The notes under the pieces are model-generated. The model worked only from the letters and a program-made list of their open reading frames with translations. It made no database searches and was not told the origin of the DNA. The position numbers and the translations under genes are program-made. Below, piece after piece: positions 8,755 through 16,563 of a stretch of 64,000 nt of DNA (the stretch's first letter is position 1; every line of letters starts with the position of its first letter). The stretch comes from VAZQ01 sp963841705. GTDB taxonomy: Bacteria > Pseudomonadota > Alphaproteobacteria > Rhizobiales > Xanthobacteraceae. Where the stretch lies: positions 62,001-126,000 of the forward strand of contig CAWJDY010000063.1 of NCBI GenBank assembly GCA_963841705.1, given 5' to 3'.

Positions 8755-8970
8755 TCACTCCGGCTGCTGCGAGCGCGCCCTGCGCAGAAAATCCTGGAAA
8801 TTCCATTCGGAAACCCGCCCATGAGCAACGTCCTCCATCCCTTCGCAGACAAGCTCCTTAAGGAGGCGGAACTTTTCGGCCTGCTCGAGGAGATATTGTA
8901 CCGCGGGCTCCCGCATCTCCTCGGGAAGAAGTTCAAGGGCTGCGGCGGCTTTTTCGGTGGTAATTGTCAT
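8755..8970 (-). CDS. Probable antitoxin partner of the RelE/ParE toxin
   Basis: 71-residue acidic protein directly upstream of the toxin on the same strand, as in type II toxin-antitoxin operons. It reads as amphipathic helices (EKAAAALELLPEEMREPAVQYL, split here at motif level) with a C-terminal FQDFLRRARSQ that could wrap the toxin. I do not recognise a clear ribbon-helix-helix or Phd fold; several DUF2281-like antitoxins begin with a similar LLPEEM pattern. The assignment rests mainly on position and size. It is 42 bp downstream of ruvB, so it may be read through from the ruv genes. Confidence 0.75.
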   Translation of the reverse strand: MTITTEKAAAALELLPEEMREPAVQYLLEQAEKFRLLKELVCEGMEDVAHGRVSEWNFQDFLRRARSQQPE

Positions 8971-9012
8971 GCTGTCAGTAATACCGGTTTTGAGGGCTGA
9001 AACGCATCCCTT

Positions 9013-10059
9013 TTACTCTTCCTCGGCGGAATCGAACAGCTGAAACTGCGTGGAATCGCGCGCGGGTTCGGCCAGACCGAGGTGGCGAAAGGCATGCGAT
9101 GTCAGCAGCCGGCCCCGCGGGGTACGCTGCAAGAAGCCTTTCTGGATCAGGAACGGCTCAATAATTTCCTCGATAGCGTCGCGCGGCTCGGAGAGTGCGG
9201 CGGCGATGGTCTCGATGCCGACTGGACCGCCGCCATAGTTCTGCGCAATGGTCGAGAGATAGCGTCGATCCATGGCGTCGAGGCCGGCGGCATCCACTTC
9301 AAGCTCGGTCAGTGCGCGATCGGCTGCCTGCCGATCGATCGCCTTGGCCCCGGCCACCGAGGCGAAATCGCGCACCCGCCGCAGCAGTCGCCCGGCGATG
9401 CGGGGCGTGCCGCGGGCACGGCGGGCAATCTCGTTGGCGCCGTCGGGGCTCATGCCGATTCCCAGCACCCGTGCGCCCCGGTTGACGATCTCTTCGAGCT
9501 CGGGCTCGGAATAGAAATTCAGCCGCACCGGAATGCCGAACCGGTCGCGGAGCGGATTGGTGAGGAGGCCGGCACGCGTGGTGGCGCCGACGAGCGTGAA
9601 CTTCGCAAGGTCGATCTTGACGGAGCGTGCCGCCGGCCCCTGGCCAATGATGAGATCGAGCTGAAAATCCTCCATCGCCGGATAGAGAATTTCCTCCACC
9701 GCCGGGTTGAGCCGATGGATCTCGTCGATGAACAGCACATCGCGCTCCTCGAGATTGGTGAGCAGCGCTGCAAGATCGCCCGCCTTGGCGATCACTGGCC
9801 CTGAGGTTGCGCGAAAGTTGACGCCGAGCTCGCGCGCCACGATCTGCGCGAGCGTGGTCTTGCCGAGCCCGGGCGGGCCGACGAACAGGACATGATCGAG
9901 CGCCTCGTGGCGCGCGCGCGCCGCCTCAATAAAGACGGACAGGTTCGAGCGTGCCTGCTGCTGGCCGATGAACTCGGTAAGACGCTGGGGACGCAACGAG
10001 CCCTCGGCGATGTCTTCGTCGCGTCGTTCGGCATTCACCAGCCTGGGGGCCAAGCTCAA
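9013..10059 (-). CDS. ruvB: Holliday junction branch-migration helicase RuvB
   Basis: AAA+ motor that drives Holliday junction migration with RuvA. Walker A GPPGLGKTTLAQIV, Walker B LFIDEIHRL, sensor 1 GATTRAGLLTNPLRDRFG and the C-terminal winged helix (YGGGPVGIETIAAALSE) are all present. No ATG lies at the expected N-terminus. A TTG at 10059 (SLAPRLVNAERRDED) follows GAGGA closely and gives 348 residues, the usual length; a second TTG lies at 10053. The start is 7 bp after the cytidine deaminase stop, so the two are co-transcribed. ruvA and ruvC are just upstream. Confidence 0.97.
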   Translation of the reverse strand: MSLAPRLVNAERRDEDIAEGSLRPQRLTEFIGQQQARSNLSVFIEAARARHEALDHVLFVGPPGLGKTTLAQIVARELGVNFRATSGPVIAKAGDLAALLTNLEERDVLFIDEIHRLNPAVEEILYPAMEDFQLDLIIGQGPAARSVKIDLAKFTLVGATTRAGLLTNPLRDRFGIPVRLNFYSEPELEEIVNRGARVLGIGMSPDGANEIARRARGTPRIAGRLLRRVRDFASVAGAKAIDRQAADRALTELEVDAAGLDAMDRRYLSTIAQNYGGGPVGIETIAAALSEPRDAIEEIIEPFLIQKGFLQRTPRGRLLTSHAFRHLGLAEPARDSTQFQLFDSAEEE

Positions 10060-10066
10060 GTCTTCC

Positions 10067-10489
10067 TCACAGGGTCCGCTCGCGGCTGTATTTGTTCGGC
10101 AACAGCTCGCCGATGGCCGAGATGGCGGGCCCGTTGGAAGTGGGCACAATGACGCGAGCGTTGCGATCGTAATCCCAGATCAGCTCGCGGCAGCTGCCGC
10201 AGGGCGAGACCACGCGTACGGACCGATCGGGCTCCATCGGCTCGGGATGTCGCACCGCTACGATGGTGTCGATTCCGGTCTCGCCCGTCTCCGTCACCGC
10301 GCGCCCGAGGGCTACCGCTTCGGCGCATACTGCCATCCGGCCCAAATAGGCATCGAGATTGACCCCGGTGAAGATCCGCCCGTCGCGAGTGCGCAACGCG
10401 GCACCCACTTCCTGCCAATCGTTGCGATATCGCTGCGTGATGGCCTGCGTTGCCGCCACAATCAGCTCCTTATCCCGGTCGCTCAGCAT
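10067..10489 (-). CDS. Cytidine deaminase-family protein between ruvA and ruvB
   Basis: 140-residue zinc nucleoside deaminase of the tetrameric cytidine/blasticidin-S deaminase type. The zinc and catalytic motifs are VCAEAVALG (Cys-Ala-Glu, about residue 54-57) and SPCGSCRELIWD (PCxxC, about 94-99). Family members hydrolyse cytidine or deoxycytidine to uridine, or deaminate cytosine-nucleoside antibiotics. The motif FTGVNLDAYLGRMAVCAEAV is closer to the blasticidin/Cdd-like small enzymes than to E. coli Cdd. It is inserted in the ruv operon (16 bp after ruvA, 7 bp before ruvB), an unusual place. Exact substrate unknown. Confidence 0.85.
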   Translation of the reverse strand: MLSDRDKELIVAATQAITQRYRNDWQEVGAALRTRDGRIFTGVNLDAYLGRMAVCAEAVALGRAVTETGETGIDTIVAVRHPEPMEPDRSVRVVSPCGSCRELIWDYDRNARVIVPTSNGPAISAIGELLPNKYSRERTL

Positions 10490-10505
10490 GACAGCTCTTC
10501 GCGGC

Positions 10506-11123
10506 TCATTTCGCGAGCTCCTTGAGCCCGAGCCGGATCAGACTCGCTGCATCCGCGGCTGCGCCCGCGTCGCGTGCCGCTGCGGCGATGGCGGACGCGG
10601 CCTGAGGCTGGCCGTAGCCTAGATTCACGAGCGCCGAGACCGCATCCGCGATCGGCTGTGGCGCGCGCTTCTCATCGACTGCGCCGGAGAGGCGGACCAC
10701 CGAGGGGTCCAACCCGGCATAAGCGGGCGCCTTGTCCTTGAGCTCGGTGACGATGCGCTCCGCCACTTTTGCACCGACCCCGGGGGCGCGTGCCACCATG
10801 GCCTTGTCGCGCATGGCTATGGCGGAAGCGAGATCGGCAGGCTTGAGGGTTCCCAGCACGGAGAGCGCGACCTTGGCACCGACACCCTGCACCGTTTGCA
10901 GCAAACCGAACCATTCACGCTCGACCTCGGTCGAGAAGCCGAACAGCCGGATCTGATCTTCGCGAACATGGGTTTCGATGGCGAGCGTTGCGGGTTGCCC
11001 CGTCGAGGGCAATTCCTGCAACGTGCGTGCGGAGCAATGCACGCGATAGCCAACTCCGTTCACGTCGAGGATGATGGAATCCTCGCCATACCAATCGATG
11101 ATGCCCTTGAGCTTGCCGATCAT
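10506..11123 (-). CDS. ruvA: Holliday junction DNA helicase subunit RuvA
   Basis: Tetrameric junction-binding subunit of RuvAB. The 205-residue product starts MIGKLKGIIDWYGEDS (ATG at 11123). It has an N-terminal OB fold with the acidic-pin region and two helix-hairpin-helix motifs (VQGVGAKVALSVL and APGVGAKVAERIVTEL). A C-terminal UBA-like domain that contacts RuvB follows (DAVSALVNLGYGQPQA). The start overlaps the ruvC stop by 4 bp, so the pair is translationally coupled. Confidence 0.96.
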   Translation of the reverse strand: MIGKLKGIIDWYGEDSIILDVNGVGYRVHCSARTLQELPSTGQPATLAIETHVREDQIRLFGFSTEVEREWFGLLQTVQGVGAKVALSVLGTLKPADLASAIAMRDKAMVARAPGVGAKVAERIVTELKDKAPAYAGLDPSVVRLSGAVDEKRAPQPIADAVSALVNLGYGQPQAASAIAAAARDAGAAADAASLIRLGLKELAK

Positions 11124-11641
11124 CGCGTCCTCACGCCGGACTGCTCGCCATTGCGGGTCGCGCCATTGCGGTGGTGCGCGTGACACACCGCGATCGCAAG
11201 CGCGTCCGCCGCATCGTCGGATCGTGCGTCGGCTTTTGGCAGCAGCACGCCGATCATCATGCGCACCTGCACCTTTTCGCCGTGGCCGGTGCCGACGATG
11301 GTCTTTTTCACCAGATTGGGCGCGTATTCCGAAACGGGGAGCCCGGCAATGGCGGGTACCAGCATGGCAACCCCGCGCGCCTGGCCAAGCTTGAGGGTGG
11401 CGGCCGCATCCTTGTTGACGAAAGTCTTCTCCACCGCCGCTTCGTGCGGCGCGTGCGCCCTGACGATCTCGCTCAAGCCTTGATGAATGGCGAGGAGCCG
11501 CGTGGCGAGCGCCTCTCTTTCATCCGTGGCAAGCGAGCCGCAGGCGAGAAAGCGCAGGCTATTGCCCTCGACCACAATCATGCCCCAGCCCGTGCGGCGC
11601 AGCCCGGGATCGATGCCGAGAATGCGAATCGGCCGCAGCAT
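11120..11641 (-). CDS. ruvC: Holliday junction resolvase RuvC
   Basis: Endonuclease that cuts four-way junctions. The ATG at 11641 (MLRPIRILGIDPGLRRTGW) has GGAG 6 nt upstream and gives 173 residues, the usual size. The RNase H-like catalytic acids are visible in GIDPGLRRTGWG, VEKTFVNKDAA and RSDDAADALAIAVCHAHH. An open extension to 11698 overlaps the yebC stop at 11691 and is not needed. First gene of the ruvCA-cdd-ruvB unit, 49 bp after yebC. Confidence 0.96.
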   Translation of the reverse strand: MLRPIRILGIDPGLRRTGWGMIVVEGNSLRFLACGSLATDEREALATRLLAIHQGLSEIVRAHAPHEAAVEKTFVNKDAAATLKLGQARGVAMLVPAIAGLPVSEYAPNLVKKTIVGTGHGEKVQVRMMIGVLLPKADARSDDAADALAIAVCHAHHRNGATRNGEQSGVRTR

Positions 11642-11690
11642 GATCGCTCCGGTGTAGCCCCAAGGGCAGGCCGCGCATAGACGGAATCGC

Positions 11691-12437
11691 TTACGCACCG
11701 AGCCTGTGCATCAGCGCATCGGAGACCTCGAAATTGGCGAAGACGTTCTGCACGTCATCTTGCTCGTTGAGCATCTCCATCAGGCGGAGGACTTTCTCGC
11801 CCTGCTCGTCGTTCACGGTGACGGTGTTCTGCGGCTTCCACACGAGGGCCGCTCTGCGCGGCTCGCCGAACTTGAACTCCAGCGCCTTTGCCACGTCGCG
11901 CAGCGTATCCTGGGTGGTATAGATCTCATGCCCGCCTTCGTTTGAGACGACATCCTCCGCGCCGGCTTCGATCGCGGCTTCCAGCATGGCGTCGGCACTG
12001 GCAGCCTTGGCGTCATATTCGATCAGCCCGACATGATCGAACAGGAACGAGACCGCGCCGGTCTCGGCGAGATGACCGCCTGACCTCGTGAAGGTCGCGC
12101 GCACTTCCCCGGCCGTGCGGTTGCGGTTGGCGGTCAACACCTCGACAATGACGGCAACACCGCCCGGGCCGTACCCCTCATAGCGGATTTCGTCATAGCT
12201 CTCGGCATCGCCGCCCACGGCCTTCTTGATCGCCCGATCGATATTGTCCTTGGGCATGTTCTCGGCCCGCGCGGCGAGGATGGCCGCCCGCAGGCGCGGG
12301 TTCATCGCCGGGTCAGGCAACCCCAGCTTGGCGGAAACCGTGATCTCGCGCGCCAGCTTGCCGAACAGCTTGGATTTCGCCGCATCCTGCCGGCCCTTGC
12401 GATGCATGATGTTTTTGAACTGCGAATGTCCAGCCAT
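11691..12437 (-). CDS. yebC: YebC/PmpR-family transcriptional/translational regulator
   Basis: 248-residue protein with the family N-terminus MAGHSQFKNIMHRKGRQDA and the hallmark NMPKDNIDRAIKKAVG and YEGYGPGGVAVIVEVLTANRNRT (read as two adjacent motifs). YebC proteins act as regulators; recent work on the family also links them to ribosomes stalled on proline stretches. It precedes ruvC, the standard order in many proteobacteria. Confidence 0.95.
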   Translation of the reverse strand: MAGHSQFKNIMHRKGRQDAAKSKLFGKLAREITVSAKLGLPDPAMNPRLRAAILAARAENMPKDNIDRAIKKAVGGDAESYDEIRYEGYGPGGVAVIVEVLTANRNRTAGEVRATFTRSGGHLAETGAVSFLFDHVGLIEYDAKAASADAMLEAAIEAGAEDVVSNEGGHEIYTTQDTLRDVAKALEFKFGEPRRAALVWKPQNTVTVNDEQGEKVLRLMEMLNEQDDVQNVFANFEVSDALMHRLGA

Positions 12438-12589
12438 AGTCGAGGTCCTGATCGATTATTTGAGCTGCATGTCCGAATCTAGAATGCCGGAGGCGAACGC
12501 ATTGGTGCGACGGACCGTCCGGGAAAGCGCAGCGCCAACGTTATAGGATGCAGCTACCTGAAATCCAGAACCGGGAACTCCGCGGCGAT

Positions 12590-12790
12590 TCACTTTCGCT
12601 CGTCTGGAATCTGAATGTCTTCCGGCGCGATCCACACGACCTGCCCATCGCGCCACACGCATATGGGATTTCCAGCTTGCTTGTGGCGCAATATGGCCTC
12701 GCGAAACGCGCGCGCGAGTGCTCGGTCGACCAACTCAAGGTCCTTGACGCGCTCGATCAGAGACCGAGAGTCCGCCTTGTCATCGACCAT
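12590..12790 (-). CDS. Small protein accompanying zeta toxin-like gene
   Basis: 66-residue protein with a helical N-terminus (SLIERVKDLELVDRALARAF) and a C-terminal module NPICVWRDGQVVWIAPEDI. Short proteins with a GNPI..WRDGKVVW-like ending are, as I recall, commonly encoded next to zeta-type (UDP-GlcNAc kinase) toxins and may be their antidote or partner; this is memory of genome context, not a proven role. Its start overlaps the end of the upstream zeta remnant by 11 bp, the spacing expected of an intact pair. It may now be an orphan, since the toxin has lost its kinase half. Confidence 0.55.
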   Translation of the reverse strand: MVDDKADSRSLIERVKDLELVDRALARAFREAILRHKQAGNPICVWRDGQVVWIAPEDIQIPDERK

Positions 12791-13094
12791 AGGACTCCTC
12801 CAAATTGCGCCATGTCCTCACTTCACTGATTTCGCCGACAGAATAACGGTCTCCAGCAGCGATCCGCACTGGATTCGGGCCTTCCGAGTTATCGTACAAT
12901 TGCCAGCTGTCAACGAGTGGCATGTAGATCCGAAATAGGTTTTGCAAACCTACCGTATAACGCCGGCGAACCACCTCAGCCGGAACGTCATGACCGCCGA
13001 GCCTCACGCGTTCCGTGACACGGGTCACCGCCAGCTCGGCAGACTTGAGCCAATGGAACAGCAGATGAACAGCAAGTTCCTGAACACGCCTCAT
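12780..13094 (-). pseudogene. Truncated zeta toxin-like protein (C-terminal part only)
   Basis: 104 residues matching the C-terminal half of zeta-toxin/UDP-GlcNAc kinase-like proteins: VHLLFHWLKSAELAVTRV, ERVRLGGHDVPAEVVRRRY, then LFRIYMPLVDSWQLYDNS. The first half, which should carry the Walker A phosphate-binding loop, is missing. The remaining reading frame begins 6 nt after the stop of the YmdB-type gene and in the same frame, so the deletion ended at that gene. Without the P-loop it cannot be an active kinase. It could still be translated from the ATG at 13094. Confidence 0.7.
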
Positions 13095-13100
13095 CCAGCA

Positions 13101-13922
13101 TCATTCCCAGAAGCTGGGTCTGGCCTGTTCGAGTCGCCCGCCTACCCGCACGGCTCCCACGCGGGCTGCCAGCCCCGTCGCATCGTCGGTTTCAACCGCA
13201 AGGGCGCACAAGGTGGCTTCGCCCAAGGCCGGCTCGAAGCGCGAGCCCGGAATTTTCCGCAGAAATCGCGTCAGCGGCTCGTCCTTGTCCATCCCAATGA
13301 TCGAATCGTAGTCGCCGCTCATTCCCACATCGGAGATGAAGGCAGTTCCGTGCGGCAGTATCTGATGGTCGGCCGTTGGGGCATGGGTGTGGGTGCCGGC
13401 GATGATGCTCGCGCGCCCATCGCAGAAATGTCCCATCGCCTGTTTCTCGCTCGTCGCCTCGGCATGAATGTCCACGATGATGGCATCGGCGGAGCTTTTG
13501 AGCGGGCAGGCGGTAAGCTCCCGCTCGACCGCCGCAAAAGGATCGTCGAGCGGGTCCATGAAGATGCGGCCCATCGCGTTGACGACGAGCACCCGTGCGC
13601 CGTTCCTGGCGTTCAACACCGCCGCGCCGCGACCGGGCGTGCCGGCTGGAAAGTTGGCGGGACGCAGCAGTTTCGGCGCGCGCTCGATAAAGACCAAGGC
13701 CTCCCGCTGGTCCCAGGAATGGTTGCCGCCGGTAATCACGTCAATACCGGCATCCACGAGCTCGTTGTAGATCGCCTCGGTGATTCCGAACCCCCCGGCC
13801 GCGTTCTCGCCGTTGGCCGCGACAAAATCGAGCTTCCACGTGCGCACCAGCTCCGGCAGGCGCTGCAGCACGATTGCGCGCCCGCTTCGACCCACAATGT
13901 CGCCGATGAACAGAATTCGCAT
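13101..13922 (-). CDS. YmdB-family (TIGR00282) metallophosphoesterase
   Basis: 273-residue calcineurin-like phosphoesterase. Dimetal-site motifs are MRILFIGDIVGRSGR (Asp), ANGENAAGGFG (Asn/Glu), TGGNHSWDQ (Asn-His), VDIHAEATSEK (His) and GTHTHAPTAD (His-x-His). Bacillus YmdB acts as a 2',3'-cyclic nucleotide phosphodiesterase with regulatory effects; the role here is inferred from the family. It lies 3 bp after the 5-FCL gene and is probably co-transcribed with it. The zeta-toxin remnant follows immediately. Confidence 0.9.
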   Translation of the reverse strand: MRILFIGDIVGRSGRAIVLQRLPELVRTWKLDFVAANGENAAGGFGITEAIYNELVDAGIDVITGGNHSWDQREALVFIERAPKLLRPANFPAGTPGRGAAVLNARNGARVLVVNAMGRIFMDPLDDPFAAVERELTACPLKSSADAIIVDIHAEATSEKQAMGHFCDGRASIIAGTHTHAPTADHQILPHGTAFISDVGMSGDYDSIIGMDKDEPLTRFLRKIPGSRFEPALGEATLCALAVETDDATGLAARVGAVRVGGRLEQARPSFWE

Positions 13923-13925
13923 GCT

Positions 13926-14513
13926 TCAAGCCGCCCGGCAGTCGATGGCCTCGCGCTCCGTTAGCACGAGGTCGAGCCGAGCATCGCGGGGACCGGTTGG
14001 TACTTCTGTTTGTTCCTGTTCGGCGAACGCGATTCCTGCAGCGAGTACTGGCTGTCGTGCCCGCAACGCCGTGATTGTGAGGTCGTAATAGCCTGCACCG
14101 TACCCGATCCGATTCCCGCGGCGATCGAATGCGAGCAGCGGCACCAGCAAGACATCCGGGAACACTTCCGGTGCATCCGGCTTCGGTTCGCGGATGCCCC
14201 AGATGCCGCAGGCCAATGCATCGCCGAACGCAAAAGCGCGCATCACCAGCGGCTTGCCGCGCCCGACCACAACCGGCAGCGCAAGCCTGGCACCTGCGGC
14301 GGCAAGCTTGCGCATGAGCGGGATGGGATTGATCTCGCTTTTCAGCGGCATAAAACCGGAGACATGGGCGCCGACAGGCAGCGCGCAGGGAAACCGCCGC
14401 GCCGCAATGGCTCGTGCCGCAGCAGCGCGCCTCTGCGCGGGTATGGCATCGCGTCGTGCGACTGCCTCGCGCCGCAGGGCGGCTTTGACGTTTTCAAGGG
14501 AGGTCAACCGCAA
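13926..14513 (-). CDS. 5-formyltetrahydrofolate cyclo-ligase
   Basis: Converts 5-formyl-THF to 5,10-methenyl-THF with ATP, returning a dead-end folate to the one-carbon pool. Family motifs visible: KSEINPIPLM near the N-terminal third, and the C-terminal signature LVPLLAFDRRGNRIGYGAGYYD, given here as two parts (LVPLLAFDRRG and RIGYGAGYYD). There is no ATG near the expected N-terminus. TTG at 14513, 5 nt after GGA, gives 195 residues; TTG at 14507 is also possible. The open frame to 14615 would run through the 6S RNA and is rejected. Its place downstream of a 6S RNA matches the classic ssrS-fau arrangement. Confidence 0.9.
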   Translation of the reverse strand: MRLTSLENVKAALRREAVARRDAIPAQRRAAAARAIAARRFPCALPVGAHVSGFMPLKSEINPIPLMRKLAAAGARLALPVVVGRGKPLVMRAFAFGDALACGIWGIREPKPDAPEVFPDVLLVPLLAFDRRGNRIGYGAGYYDLTITALRARQPVLAAGIAFAEQEQTEVPTGPRDARLDLVLTEREAIDCRAA

Positions 14514-14559
14514 TAGGATCCAAACGAAAGCAAAAGCGCGGAGCCGCAATGGCCGTTGG

Positions 14560-14700
14560 AGCGTCGATCCCGGGTTCCCTACGCAAGTAGGTGGGCGCCA
14601 TATGTCCGGGCCCACGAGCCCGGTCAGGGACAGCTCCCTTAAGGATCGATAAGGCCCCGGGGATATGGCTCCTGACGCACCTCACAGCCCCGCGGCTCGA
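14560..14700 (-). ncRNA. ssrS: Probable 6S RNA (ssrS)
   Basis: The gap upstream of the 5-FCL gene folds into a 6S-like rod on the minus strand. Outer stem arms are at 14678-14683 and 14589-14593 (GAGGUG with CACCU). An inner 7-bp arm pair lies at 14663-14669 and 14597-14603 (GCCAUAU with AUAUGGC). A central bubble and an apical hairpin around CCUUAAGGGAGCUGUCCCU follow. The 3' side GGCGCCCACCUAC resembles alphaproteobacterial 6S RNA ends as I remember them. 6S RNA sequesters the housekeeping sigma-RNA polymerase. Ends are approximate; TACATT just upstream could be its -10. Confidence 0.72.
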
Positions 14701-14756
14701 ATGTAGTGGCTTCCCCCTGAACTGGCTACCTCATCGCAAACTGTGCGGAGGCGGAA

Positions 14757-16526
14757 TTGAAAAACACCGAATTCCTCTATGCAGGAACCGTTGAGGAGCT
14801 CAAGCGCAAGGGCCGCCTCGTGGTGCGCGGTCCGCATCGACCGATCCTCGTCCTGGAGCACAGGGGGCGCGTCTTCGCCCTGGACAACCGTTGTCCGCAT
14901 ATGGGCTTTCCGCTCGACCGCGGAAGCAGCGACGACGGCATTCTCACGTGTCATTGGCATCACGCGCGCTTCGACCTTGCGAGCGGCTGCACGTTCGATC
15001 TCTGGGCGGATGACGTCCCCACGTGCCCGGTAGAGACGCGCGGCGCAGAGATTTGGGTGAAGGCCGAATTCGGGTGTCCCGATCCTGCTGCCTACTGGCA
15101 GCAACGTCTGCATGACGGCATGGCGCACAACCTCGGCCTCGTCATCGCCAAAGCGGTGCAGGGCCAGCTCGCGGCCGGTGTGGCCCCGCTCCAGATGGTG
15201 CGGCAGGCCGCGCTCTTCGGCGTGCGCCACCTCGACGGCTGGAGCACGGGGATGACGATCCTGACCGCGCTCGGGAACCTGCTGCCCCAGCTAGAGGGAG
15301 AGGATGCCTACTTGGCGCTGTTTCACGGCGTGCGTCGGGTCGCGGCAGATTGCGACGGCGCGGCTCCCGGCCGCACGCGAGCGGCTCTTGCCAGTCGCCC
15401 GGATGCGAGCACGCTCAAGCGTTGGCTGCGGCGCTGGAACGCGGTGCGGCACGGGGAGGCGGCCCAGCGTACGGTCCTGACGGCCGTCGCCACGGGGGCA
15501 ACGCCTGCGTCAATGGCCGAGCTCCTGCTCGCAGCGGAGACCGACCGTGTGTTCGCCGATACCGGGCATTCCCTCGACTTCATCAACAAGGGCTTAGAGT
15601 GTCTCGACCTTATCGGATGGGAGCACGCGGCCGGTCTCATCCCTATGGTCGTCGGGCAGATGACGGCGGCTCGCGGGTCCGACGAGGCGACGGAGTGGCG
15701 CCAGCCGATCGACTTCATCGCGCTGTGCGAGCAAGCCGCCGCCGAGCTGTCACGGCGCTTCCCAGCGGCTCCGCACGAAAGGAATTGGTCAAAGCATGCG
15801 GAGCTGGCATGGGTTCTCTTGGGCGACGAGCCCGACGCGATCTTCGGCGCGCTCGGGAGCGCAATTTCCGATGGCGCTTCGCTCGATGACCTCGGGCGCT
15901 CGCTCGCATATGCGGCAGCGCTGCGGGTCGCACAATTCGGGACGGCGAACGAGCACGGGGACTGGGATACCGCGCATCACGTCTTTACCTATTGCAATGC
16001 GGTCCACCAGAGTCTCAAACGCATCGCGGCCAGTCATGATGTCTCAGGTTTCCCCGAGGCATCACGCGCACTATTGCACGGTGCTGCCGCAATATATCTC
16101 ATTCGCTATCTGAACGTCCCGGCCGCTCGGTTGCCGGGTGAAGGAGATGACGGGTTGGATGCACTGCCGTCAACGCCCGAGGATATCCGCGTCTCACTGC
16201 TCGACGCATTCGATCATCAGCACCAGGTCGAAGCGGCGGCGCAACTCGTGGCGCGCCACCTCACGCTAGGTCATCCGCCGGAGCTGATCATTGCCGCGCT
16301 GGCGCGTGCGCTCTTGCGCGAGGACGCAGGGTTTCACGCGTATCAGATGCTCGAGGCGGGCGTGCGTCAGTTCAAGGAATGGAACAATGCCCCGGCCGGC
16401 CGGCACATTCTTGTAGCCGTTGCGCGGTACCTTGCAGCACATTCTCCGACCGAACGCTCGTTGCTGCAGACGGCTGACATCGCAGCCCGCCTTTCCCGCG
16501 GAGATCGCCTGCACGAGGAGGCGTGA
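14757..16526 (+). CDS. Rieske [2Fe-2S] protein with large helical C-terminal domain, function unknown
   Basis: 589 residues from a TTG start with GGAG 6 nt upstream. The N-terminal 100 residues form a Rieske domain with both cluster-ligand pairs, C46-x-H48 (CPHMGFPL) and C65-x2-H68 (CHWHHARF). The remaining ~480 residues read as alpha-helical, with no membrane segment or signal peptide. That part has conserved-looking His/Asp patches: ADTGHSLDFINK near 267-278 and HGDWDTAHHVFTYCNAVH at 400-417. The second patch could bind a metal or act in oxidation; this is inference. There is no ring-hydroxylase mononuclear iron domain of the usual kind. It is transcribed away from the 6S RNA and stands alone. 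Confidence 0.85.
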   Translation: MKNTEFLYAGTVEELKRKGRLVVRGPHRPILVLEHRGRVFALDNRCPHMGFPLDRGSSDDGILTCHWHHARFDLASGCTFDLWADDVPTCPVETRGAEIWVKAEFGCPDPAAYWQQRLHDGMAHNLGLVIAKAVQGQLAAGVAPLQMVRQAALFGVRHLDGWSTGMTILTALGNLLPQLEGEDAYLALFHGVRRVAADCDGAAPGRTRAALASRPDASTLKRWLRRWNAVRHGEAAQRTVLTAVATGATPASMAELLLAAETDRVFADTGHSLDFINKGLECLDLIGWEHAAGLIPMVVGQMTAARGSDEATEWRQPIDFIALCEQAAAELSRRFPAAPHERNWSKHAELAWVLLGDEPDAIFGALGSAISDGASLDDLGRSLAYAAALRVAQFGTANEHGDWDTAHHVFTYCNAVHQSLKRIAASHDVSGFPEASRALLHGAAAIYLIRYLNVPAARLPGEGDDGLDALPSTPEDIRVSLLDAFDHQHQVEAAAQLVARHLTLGHPPELIIAALARALLREDAGFHAYQMLEAGVRQFKEWNNAPAGRHILVAVARYLAAHSPTERSLLQTADIAARLSRGDRLHEEA

Positions 16527-16563
16527 CATTCAGCGTAGGGTTGGGTCGTTCTGTCCGCAGCGC

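Noticed and set aside
14514..14615. Upstream-extended start of the 5-FCL gene
   Set aside because: The extension lies in the 6S RNA-like region and has no similarity to the family N-terminus.
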